This document shows positions 1-5,221 of a stretch of DNA of 8,204 bases, in pieces (the stretch's first letter is position 1; the number at the start of each line of letters is the position of its first letter). The notes beneath the pieces are model-generated. The model had not been told where the DNA came from. It searched no databases and saw nothing but the letters and a program-made list of their open reading frames with translations. Source of the stretch: Synechococcaceae bacterium WB4_1_0192 (GTDB lineage: Bacteria; Cyanobacteriota; Cyanobacteriia; PCC-6307; Cyanobiaceae); the NCBI GenBank assembly GCA_009926195.1, contig RFPK01000078.1, positions 1 through 8,204 of the forward strand. The letters run 5' to 3'. The position numbers were made by a program, and so were the translations under genes.

Positions 1-44
1 CTCCTGCCATCGGCTGAGCCTGAGGTTTCAACCCAATCGCCCGA

Positions 45-71
45 GGGCCTGGTTCGCCAGGCCCTTTTTTT
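45..71 (+). terminator. Rho-independent terminator
   Basis: A perfect 8-bp stem, GGGCCTGG (45-52) and CCAGGCCC (57-64), is closed by a TTCG tetraloop and followed by seven T residues (65-71). This is a textbook intrinsic terminator for plus-strand transcription. It must serve a gene to the left of the window. Two in-frame TGA codons (15-17 and 21-23) could end that gene, but too little sequence is present to identify it. The pilin cassette that follows therefore probably has its own promoter between about 72 and 149; I see no convincing -35/-10 pair there. Confidence 0.93.
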
Positions 72-149
72 GTGCGTCGGCCAAAACCAGGGAACAGCCG
101 GCCGATTGCGGGGAACCCTCAAGGGGTTGTTCCGCACAGGCACCCACGT

Positions 150-632
150 ATGGCCCGCCTGCACCCGGCGCACGCGGCTGCGCCACCCACGCACCAGAGC
201 GGCTTTGTCCTGCCCCTGGCGATGGTGTGCAGCCTGCTGCTGCTGCTCAGCACCACCTCGCTGCAACTGGCGCTGCTGCAGAGCCAGAAGGTGCAGATCG
301 CCCAGGAGCAGCGCAGCGATGACGACGACCTGCTGGTTTCGGCGGCCCATGCCACGGCCGCACAGCTGCTGGGGCGGTACCGCTGCCTGCGGGATCTGCC
401 ACTGAGCGCCTGGAGCGGGACGGCGCGGCCAGCGGACTGCCCGGCTGGCCTGAACCCGCAGCAGCTGATGCGCACGGAACTCTGGGGCCGGGCTGTGGAG
501 ATCAGCGGCTGGGATCCAGAGAGCGGAGCGACAAGCGGCGGTGTGCTGAGTCTGCGCCTGGCGGATGGCAGCGGTAGCGAGCGGTTCGCGCTCAGTTTCC
601 AGCCGGCGCTGCCGCTGCGGGAGGCACTGTGA
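150..632 (+). CDS. PilX/GspK-like minor pilin, cassette A
   Basis: Predicted minor pilin of 160 residues, first gene of cassette A. The N-terminus has a prepilin-type site, QSG|FVLPLAMV, with cleavage after Gly18, followed by a hydrophobic helix (about 19-45). Position 5 of the mature protein is Leu23, not the usual Glu; lack of Glu5 is typical of the GspK/PilX class that caps the minor-pilin tip complex. Cys79 and Cys97 probably form a disulfide; Cys27 lies in the membrane helix. The gene at 2893-3480 is a clear paralogue: both share GFxLPL, a D-rich stretch, SAAH, GRYxCLR and WDPxSG. ATG 150 was chosen over GTG 72 because it gives an ordinary 18-residue leader and does not run into the terminator's T-run. 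The stop TGA (630-632) overlaps the next ATG by one base, indicating translational coupling. The class comes from the N-terminus and gene order; the C-terminal half matches no family I know. Confidence 0.82.
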   Translation: MARLHPAHAAAPPTHQSGFVLPLAMVCSLLLLLSTTSLQLALLQSQKVQIAQEQRSDDDDLLVSAAHATAAQLLGRYRCLRDLPLSAWSGTARPADCPAGLNPQQLMRTELWGRAVEISGWDPESGATSGGVLSLRLADGSGSERFALSFQPALPLREAL

Positions 633-1039
633 TGCAGCTGTGTGAAGTGATGGTGGCGGCGGCAGTGTTCGGGCTCAGTGCCGCCACCGGCCTGCAACTC
701 ACGGCTGGCGCTGGGGAAAGCCAGCAGCGCCTGGGCAGTCGCAGCGAGCTGCTGGCGCGGATCGATCAGGACAGGCTGCAGCTGCAGGCGCGCTGGCAAG
801 CCAGCGCCGGGGCTCCGATGGGGCCTTGCAGCGTGGTTGCGCTTGGGCTGGCCCAGTCGGCCGAGGCGATCAGCCTGGACGCGCCACTGCAGCGGCAGCT
901 GCGCATCAGCGCCGATGGTCAGAGCCTGGAGGTGAGCTGGCTCAGCGGCGCGGATGGCCAACCACTGCGACGCCGGCTGTTCACGCCGGCGGGGCTGGGG
1001 CTCTGCAGCGATACGACCGAAGCAGGGGCTGCGGCATGA
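632..1039 (+). CDS. PilV/GspI-like minor pilin without leader, cassette A
   Basis: Predicted minor pilin of 135 residues. It opens MQLCEVMVAAAVFGLSAAT, which matches the mature N-terminus of GspI/PilV pilins (M-T-L-L-E-V-M-V-A-L-A-V-F) with Met1 at mature position 1 and Glu5 in place, so no leader peptide is encoded. ATG 632 is preferred over GTG 629 because GGGAGG (619-624) sits 7 bases upstream and because the cassette B paralogue (3496-3888) starts at the same point, MQL. Upstream in this frame, back to the stop at 575-577, no ATG, GTG or TTG occurs except GTG 629. The pilin helix spans about 2-25; the rest is probably periplasmic or extracellular. Cys66 and Cys125 are conserved with the paralogue, as are the LRRRLFTP region and the C-terminal GLGLCS. 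ATG overlaps the previous stop by one base, and its TGA overlaps the next start in an ATGA. Confidence 0.8.
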   Translation: MQLCEVMVAAAVFGLSAATGLQLTAGAGESQQRLGSRSELLARIDQDRLQLQARWQASAGAPMGPCSVVALGLAQSAEAISLDAPLQRQLRISADGQSLEVSWLSGADGQPLRRRLFTPAGLGLCSDTTEAGAAA

Positions 1040-1548
1040 ATACGGGTATGACCCTGCCGGAAGCCCTGGTCAGCGTGGCGCTGCTGGGCATCCTGACCAG
1101 CCTGGCGATGCCGGCAGCCCATGACGGCCTGGCGCGGCAGCGGCTGGAGGCCGCCGGTCGCCAGCTGGGGATGGGGCTGGAGCGGGCAAGGGCCCAAGCG
1201 GAACAGCAGGGAAGCCCCTGCGGCATCAGCCTGGGGCCGCAGGGCTGGAGCGCACCGGCGGACAACGCCCTGCCGGCCTGCCTCGGTGAGGAACTGGAAC
1301 CACTGCGCACCGGCATCGGCATCGCCGACGATCTGAAGCTGCGCCATACGTTTCCGGCCGTGCTGCGGATCAGCGCCAATGGCCTTGTACTGGATGGCGG
1401 CACAGCCGTGCTCAGCGATAGCGGCACCGACCTGCAGCGCTGTCTGGTGATGGCGCCACCACTGGGGGTGGTGCGCATCGGCCGCTATCACGGCAAAACG
1501 GACGCTGAACCGAACAGTGCCGCCTGCCTACCCGATCCAACACTCTGA
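1036..1548 (+). CDS. FimU/GspH-like minor pilin, cassette A
   Basis: Predicted minor pilin of 170 residues, third in cassette A. The prepilin site is MNTG|MTLPEALVSVALLGIL: cleavage after Gly4, mature Met1, Glu5 conserved, then a hydrophobic helix to about residue 27 ending at a Pro. The four-residue leader is unusually short and carries no positive charge. The open frame continues upstream to ATG 826, but ATG 1036 is preferred because it forms an ATGA overlap with the previous gene and sits next to the cleavage site. The C-terminal domain resembles FimT/GspH pilins: CGISLGPQGW near 62-71 and LQRCLV near 134-138, then VVRIGRY. Four cysteines (62, 82, 136, 164) match the paralogue at 3879-4466 and suggest two disulfides. 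The protein probably joins the pilus-tip complex that starts fibre assembly in the inner membrane. Confidence 0.84.
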   Translation: MNTGMTLPEALVSVALLGILTSLAMPAAHDGLARQRLEAAGRQLGMGLERARAQAEQQGSPCGISLGPQGWSAPADNALPACLGEELEPLRTGIGIADDLKLRHTFPAVLRISANGLVLDGGTAVLSDSGTDLQRCLVMAPPLGVVRIGRYHGKTDAEPNSAACLPDPTL

Positions 1549-1553
1549 CAACG

Positions 1554-2171
1554 ATGACGGGTTTTTCTCTGGTGGAAACATTGGTAGCCCTGAGTGTTGG
1601 CCTGAGCCTGGCCGGCACGATCATGCAGACCCTGACCTGGCAGGGGCAGATTCACGGACGCCTGTCGCGGCTGGTGCGTGAACGGGCCTGGCAAGAACGC
1701 ACCCTGAACCTGATCGCCGCGGAGGTGGCCCAGGCCAATCGCATCAGCGAAACGCCGCAGAACGAACGGGCGTCGTGTGCGCTGGCTGGACGTTCAGCGG
1801 TGCTCCATCTGGAAACCGGCGCAGGCCCCATCACCTACACTGTGGGAAGTGCACCCAGCGGCATCTGGCGCGGCCGGGTGTTGATGCGCTGCGGTCCAGC
1901 CTTTGATCTGCAGGGCAATCTTTCAAGGGGCAGCCAGGCTCAGAACCGGGTGGTGCTCGATGGCCTGCCCAGCCAGCCGAGCCCCTGGGCCCGTTGCAGC
2001 ACCCTGCTCGGAGGCCGAGGCAGCGAGCTTGGCAACTCCTTTCAGCAAGGGTTTTCAGCCTGCCTGGACCCGACCGGTACCTTGCTGGGCCTGCGCCTGC
2101 AGCAGGAGCTGGGCGCAGGCGGTCAGGTTCAGTGGATCAGCAAGGAGAAGCTTGCTGGGCGCGCACCGTGA
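1554..2171 (+). CDS. PilW/GspJ-like minor pilin, cassette A
   Basis: Predicted minor pilin of 205 residues, last gene of cassette A, five bases after the previous stop. It begins MTG|FSLVETLVALSVGLSLAG, a canonical cleavage motif with Phe1 and Glu5 but a leader of only three residues. In this frame the nearest upstream stop is TGA 1506-1508, and no ATG, GTG or TTG lies between it and ATG 1554. A longer leader would need a non-standard start such as CTG 1524. Residues 35-70 are probably the amphipathic helix continuing the pilin spine. Cys75, 113, 148 and 170 match four cysteines of the paralogue at 4477-5142, with shared motifs YTVGxAP, WRGxVLxRC, PWxRC and FSAC. Size and type fit PilW/GspJ, the longer minor pilin of the tip complex. 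No clear plus-strand terminator follows. Confidence 0.84.
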   Translation: MTGFSLVETLVALSVGLSLAGTIMQTLTWQGQIHGRLSRLVRERAWQERTLNLIAAEVAQANRISETPQNERASCALAGRSAVLHLETGAGPITYTVGSAPSGIWRGRVLMRCGPAFDLQGNLSRGSQAQNRVVLDGLPSQPSPWARCSTLLGGRGSELGNSFQQGFSACLDPTGTLLGLRLQQELGAGGQVQWISKEKLAGRAP

Positions 2172-2345
2172 GGACGTGCAGTCGATCTAAGAACGCCAAG
2201 AAGCTAAACATATTTCCATAAACAAGACTCAAATCTGATACAGAGTGGCGAAGAGCCGAATGCAAACATCACAAACCAATCTAGACAGAAGGGCTACCGC
2301 AACGCGCGCAGCCGGCAGCCAAGTTCAAAACAACAGGGGAATACC
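2172..2345. other. AT-rich convergent intergenic region
   Basis: This 174-bp stretch lies between the convergent ends of cassette A and the PilA-like gene. The part from about 2190 to 2290 is clearly richer in A and T than its surroundings. I found no open frame with pilin features, no tRNA and no tandem repeat. The only structure seen is the imperfect stem-loop at 2292-2320, listed separately. Confidence 0.6.
2292..2320 (-). terminator. Possible weak terminator of the PilA-like gene
   Basis: GGCTACCG (2292-2299) and CGGCAGCC (2313-2320) can pair over eight positions with one G-U wobble on the minus-strand transcript, around a 13-base loop. It lies about 25 bases past the stop of the minus-strand pilin. 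The downstream minus-strand sequence is CTTCTGTCT rather than a T-run, so efficient intrinsic termination is doubtful. It could also act as a 3' stabilising stem. Confidence 0.3.
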
Positions 2346-2825
2346 TCAGTACTCACACTTGGGGGCCACAGCAGTGGCCTTAAGGGTAGCCCCAGAGGCC
2401 TGAGCGCACGTGGTGATCTTTGCGACGCCAGAAGCCGAGAGAGTGGCCACAGCCTCGTTAGTGAGGCTTGATCCAAACTTAGTGGTGAAGGTATAAGCCG
2501 TCCCGGCAGCACCACACGTCGAAGCGGGATCAAGATTGGGATCGATGTTGGCTGCGAACGAAGACTCCTGGCCCGTGACCTGCAGAGCCGCGCAGGACTG
2601 AGCCGACTGAAGAGCCGTGGCGTTGGCCGCGATCACGCGGGCACGGGATTGCTGGTTAAGAATGGTCGGCGTCGCGATGGCGGCCAGGATCCCCATGATC
2701 ACAACCACCGTCAGCAGCTCCATCAAGGTGAAGCCCTGCTGCAGCACGCCGCCGCGACGGGAGGCCGCAAGACCCACAAGGAAATGACGCCTCGCGTAGA
2801 GACCGAAATGAGAATTGCTAGACAT
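2346..2825 (-). CDS. PilA-like type IV pilin
   Basis: Type IV pilin precursor, 159 residues from ATG 2825. The prepilin site LQQG|FTLMELLTVVVIMGIL is canonical: cleavage after Gly31, Phe1, Glu5 (Glu36), then a hydrophobic helix to about residue 55 and a short globular domain. The mature protein would be about 128 residues, in the major-pilin size range but on the small side. Four cysteines (78, 104, 140, 157) allow two disulfides, one near the C-terminal CEY as in many disulfide-loop pilins. The 31-residue leader is long and Arg-rich; an internal GTG at 2775-2777 would give a 15-residue leader and a 143-residue protein, and neither start has a clear Shine-Dalgarno. The gene is single, on the opposite strand between two minor-pilin cassettes, and divergent from cassette B. 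Whether it is the main fibre subunit or a specialised pilin used with these tips cannot be told from the sequence. Confidence 0.9.
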   Translation of the reverse strand: MSSNSHFGLYARRHFLVGLAASRRGGVLQQGFTLMELLTVVVIMGILAAIATPTILNQQSRARVIAANATALQSAQSCAALQVTGQESSFAANIDPNLDPASTCGAAGTAYTFTTKFGSSLTNEAVATLSASGVAKITTCAQASGATLKATAVAPKCEY

Positions 2826-2892
2826 GGAGCTAGTGTTGCGCCTCTTCGTGCAGGAGGCTAGACCGTTGATAGCGCAGGGCGGGAGCAGATGC
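2826..2892. promoter_or_regulatory. Putative divergent promoter region, pilA-like / cassette B
   Basis: If cassette B starts at TTG 2893, these 67 bp separate two divergent pilin transcription units and should hold both promoters. A small dyad, GCCTC (2840-2844) and GAGGC (2854-2858), is present. I could not identify convincing -35/-10 boxes on either strand, so the call rests on gene arrangement. Confidence 0.35.
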
Positions 2893-3480
2893 TTGAAAAA
2901 ATCTGAAGCCCAGACAAGCCGCTCGCTCGGACCGCGCTCTCGCCAGCGTCTCCAGCCCTACCGGCACGGCGCCAACCGACGCGACAGCCATGCCCGCGAG
3001 GCCGGCTTCCTGCTGCCCCTCTCGATCATGGGGGCGCTGCTGCTGTTCACCAGCACCGTGGCCCTGAGCCTTGCCGACCTACAGACTTCCCAGGCCCAGG
3101 CGGTGGAAGAGGAACGCAACAGCGACAACGACCAGCTGATCTCAGCAGCTCACGTGATCGCCGGCTACCTTCAATCAGGTCGTTACAGTTGCCTTCGGCA
3201 ATACAAGCTCAGTACCAACCCAACTTGTGGGAACAGGGCAGACACATTTCCCAAACTGGCTGCCGCCACCAATCAATTTCTCAATACACCCTACGCCGCC
3301 CTACCGCTGACCAGCAGAAGAATCACGATCACCAACTGGGACCCCAAGAATTCCGGCGGCACCAGCGGCTTGCTGAGTCTGGCAACCGAGGATGGCAATC
3401 AGAAGAAAGATTTCTACATCAACTTCGGAACTGGTGGTCAGCGCTCAGCCATCAGCGATGAATCACAAGCTCAGACCTGA
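2893..3480 (+). CDS. PilX/GspK-like minor pilin, cassette B
   Basis: Predicted minor pilin, 195 residues from TTG 2893; paralogue of the gene at 150-632. The prepilin-type site is AREAG|FLLPLSIM with Gly38 before the cut, then a hydrophobic helix to about residue 62. As in the paralogue, mature position 5 is Leu (Leu43), a GspK/PilX trait. Cys100 and Cys112 match the paralogue's pair. Shared segments include SDNDQLISAAH, SGRYSCLR and WDPKNSGGTSG. The open frame extends to TTG 2815, with ATG 2824 and several GTG/TTG codons, but those starts would overlap or abut the divergent pilin start at 2825. TTG 2893 has GGGAG (2881-2885) 7 bases upstream and leaves room for promoters. It still gives a long, Arg-rich 38-residue leader, so the true start is uncertain. 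Its base composition is clearly less GC-rich than cassette A. Confidence 0.75.
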   Translation: MKKSEAQTSRSLGPRSRQRLQPYRHGANRRDSHAREAGFLLPLSIMGALLLFTSTVALSLADLQTSQAQAVEEERNSDNDQLISAAHVIAGYLQSGRYSCLRQYKLSTNPTCGNRADTFPKLAAATNQFLNTPYAALPLTSRRITITNWDPKNSGGTSGLLSLATEDGNQKKDFYINFGTGGQRSAISDESQAQT

Positions 3481-3495
3481 AGCGGCAGAACGATC

Positions 3496-3888
3496 ATGCA
3501 ACTCACAGAAACCCTCGTTGCCGTAGCGGTTTTCGCGGTGCCACTCACAGCCACTGTGCAGCTGGCGAGCCAGAAGCAAGTCAACGATCAGGGTCAGCTC
3601 TCAAGCCAGCAGCTCGCAAGGGCCGTTGAAAGCGATCGCCTGGCCCTTCAGGCCGCCTGGCTGCAGCTCGCACCAACCGCGTCCTGTCGGATGCCAGCAG
3701 AACTGCAGTCCGCCGCTCAGGCTGTCCCCGTCAGCAGCGGGCTGCGACGGGAGGTTCGGATCCTGGACGATCAGGGTCAGGAGGTCCTCCCCGGCAAGGC
3801 CGTCTGGATCAAGTGGAGCAGCATCAGTGATGGAACGCTGCTCAGGCAGCGCCTCTACACGCCCATGGGCCTGGGCCTGTGCAGCTGA
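3496..3888 (+). CDS. PilV/GspI-like minor pilin without leader, cassette B
   Basis: Predicted minor pilin of 130 residues, paralogue of the gene at 632-1039. It starts MQLTETLVAVAVFAVPLTAT, with Met1 in the place of mature residue 1 and Glu5 conserved, so there is no leader peptide. This is forced by the sequence: the previous gene's stop TGA (3478-3480) is in the same frame, and only AGC GGC AGA ACG ATC lies between it and the ATG. The pilin helix spans about 2-24. Cys64 and Cys129 match Cys66 and Cys125 of the paralogue, and the C-terminus (LRQRLYTPMGLGLCS) is well conserved between the copies. A HIP1 palindrome, GCGATCGC, lies inside the gene (3632-3639). It sits 15 bases after the PilX-like gene, and its last 10 bases overlap the next gene. 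The leaderless state implies membrane insertion without prepilin peptidase cleavage, which is an inference. Confidence 0.82.
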   Translation: MQLTETLVAVAVFAVPLTATVQLASQKQVNDQGQLSSQQLARAVESDRLALQAAWLQLAPTASCRMPAELQSAAQAVPVSSGLRREVRILDDQGQEVLPGKAVWIKWSSISDGTLLRQRLYTPMGLGLCS

Positions 3889-4466
3889 GCCCCAAACACC
3901 CGTCAAGCCGAAGCCGAGGGGCGGCAGGCTTCACGCTGGCCGAGTCGATGGTGACCATCACGCTTGTGGGGGTGATGGCTGCACTTGCCCTGCCGCGAGT
4001 CTTTCAGACCTACTCCGCCGGCAAATTGAATGCCGCCACGGATCGCCTCCGAGCAGGACTGGAAGAGGCGTTGTCCGTGGTCGATGCAAAGACGGCCAAT
4101 GGGACACCCAGGTTCCCGTCAGGCCGCTGCAGTCTTCGTCTGGGACCCGAGGGCTGGGAGGCCGCAACAGGATCGGCCGATCTCCCCTGCCTCCCTGAGG
4201 GCAAAGGCTCCATCAACGACGGCATCGGCCTGGCCTCCACACCAACCCTGCGCCAGACGTTCCCTTCCGAACTGACGATCAACAGCAGAGACAACTCGGT
4301 GCGTGCGAGCAGTGATGGCATGGCCGTACTCAGTGCCAGCGATTCCTCCCTGCAGCGGTGCCTGGTCCTCGATCCGGTGCTGGGAACCGTGCGGCTCGGC
4401 AAGTACGAGGGCGGACAGACCGGGGCGTTGAACCTGAATGATTGTGTCGCCGATGCTTCGCTCTGA
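3879..4466 (+). CDS. FimU/GspH-like minor pilin, cassette B
   Basis: Predicted minor pilin of 195 residues, paralogue of the gene at 1036-1548. The start is GTG 3879, overlapping the previous gene by 10 bases; no other ATG, GTG or TTG lies between it and the cleavage motif. The leader is 17 residues and basic, RSRGAAG|FTLAESMVTITLVG, with cut after Gly17, Phe1 and Glu5 (Glu22), and a hydrophobic helix to about residue 39 ending ALPR. The C-terminal domain shares CSLRLGPEGW, LRQTFP, SLQRCLVLD and VRLGKYEG with cassette A. Cysteines 84, 104, 161 and 189 align with the four of the paralogue. The type is FimU/GspH by its FimT-like fold cues and place in the cassette. Confidence 0.85.
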   Translation: MQLSPKHPSSRSRGAAGFTLAESMVTITLVGVMAALALPRVFQTYSAGKLNAATDRLRAGLEEALSVVDAKTANGTPRFPSGRCSLRLGPEGWEAATGSADLPCLPEGKGSINDGIGLASTPTLRQTFPSELTINSRDNSVRASSDGMAVLSASDSSLQRCLVLDPVLGTVRLGKYEGGQTGALNLNDCVADASL

Positions 4467-4476
4467 GGTGGCGGTG

Positions 4477-5142
4477 ATGCGATTGCATTCGCAGAGCAGG
4501 AAGCAGAACAGTGGCCTATCACTGGTTGAAACACTGGTTGCCCTTGTGGTGGGCTGCCTGGTGGGAGCCGTGATGCTCGAAGGCTTTCGCATTCAGATGG
4601 TGATGCAGAAGCAAAGCCTGCAACAGATGCGCGAAAAGCTCTGGCGCGATCGCGCTCTCGAACGGATTGCCAGGGATGTAGCCAGCCTCTCCACCACGGC
4701 GATCAGCACTTCCCCTGCCGCTGCGACAGGGGCCTGCAGGCTGGATGGACATACAGCTGTGCTGCAGCTCAACAGGAAAACCCCTCCGGACATCATCTAC
4801 ACCGTGGGGCCAGCCCCCAATCGCAGCTGGCGCGGCACCGTACTGGTGCGCTGTGCGCCCGATCCAAGCGCCGGTGGGGCAGCCACGGCCCGCGTGCTGA
4901 TCGATGGGCTGGCCAACAACGATCCACCCAGCGGAACACTCACCCCCTGGACCCGCTGCAATGCACTGCTGCAGAACCCGGGTTCCGAGCTGGCCGGCTC
5001 CTACCAGCTGCCGTTCTCCGCCTGCATCCAAACCAGCAATCCAAGGATTGGAGCGGTGAGACTGCAGCTGAAGAATCTTCGCTACACCACCGAGGAGGAT
5101 CGCCAGAACAGTGAGCGCCAGATCTTCCTCGGCATGTCCTGA
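4477..5142 (+). CDS. PilW/GspJ-like minor pilin, cassette B
   Basis: Predicted minor pilin of 221 residues, paralogue of the gene at 1554-2171 and last of cassette B. The prepilin site is KQNSG|LSLVETLVALVVG, with cut after Gly13, Leu1, Glu5 (Glu18) and a hydrophobic helix to about residue 35. ATG 4477 is preferred over ATG 4438 or 4453 because it follows the previous stop, has GAGG (4465-4468) 8 bases upstream and gives a typical basic leader. Cys87, 126, 161 and 183 align with the four cysteines of the cassette A copy; Cys27 is in the membrane helix. Shared motifs are YTVGPAPN, WRGTVLVRC, PWTRC and FSAC. A HIP1 palindrome sits at 4646-4653. The tail is longer and more charged than in the paralogue. 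Confidence 0.86.
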   Translation: MRLHSQSRKQNSGLSLVETLVALVVGCLVGAVMLEGFRIQMVMQKQSLQQMREKLWRDRALERIARDVASLSTTAISTSPAAATGACRLDGHTAVLQLNRKTPPDIIYTVGPAPNRSWRGTVLVRCAPDPSAGGAATARVLIDGLANNDPPSGTLTPWTRCNALLQNPGSELAGSYQLPFSACIQTSNPRIGAVRLQLKNLRYTTEEDRQNSERQIFLGMS

Positions 5143-5221
5143 GGTCCCCTGCCAACAGCCCGCAGCCGCCAGCCGCTGATCTCTGCTGAACTGGTGGCCA
5201 ACCCTTCCCGCGTGCGCCGCC

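Noticed and set aside
108..135. Possible hairpin upstream of the first pilin (GGAAC 112-116 with GTTCC 129-133)
   Set aside because: Only a short stem with competing pairings (AACCC with GGGTT) and no T-run. Not strong enough to call a regulatory RNA or terminator.
72..152. GTG 72 as start of the first pilin gene
   Set aside because: It lies directly on the terminator's T-run and adds 26 residues without pilin character. ATG 150 gives a normal leader length.
119..961. Long minus-strand open frame (280 codons) opposite the first two pilin genes
   Set aside because: It is Ser/Arg/Ala-rich with no recognisable domain and lies opposite two pilin genes that have clear prepilin features and cassette B paralogues. 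It is a GC-rich shadow frame.
2815..2892. TTG 2815 or ATG 2824 as start of the cassette B PilX-like gene
   Set aside because: Those starts overlap or abut the divergent pilin start at 2825 and leave no promoter space. TTG 2893 has a better-placed GGGAG, though the choice remains uncertain.
4438..4476. ATG 4438 or 4453 as start of the cassette B PilW-like gene
   Set aside because: They overlap the previous gene and would make the leader 21 or more residues. ATG 4477 has GAGG at good spacing and gives a typical 13-residue basic leader.
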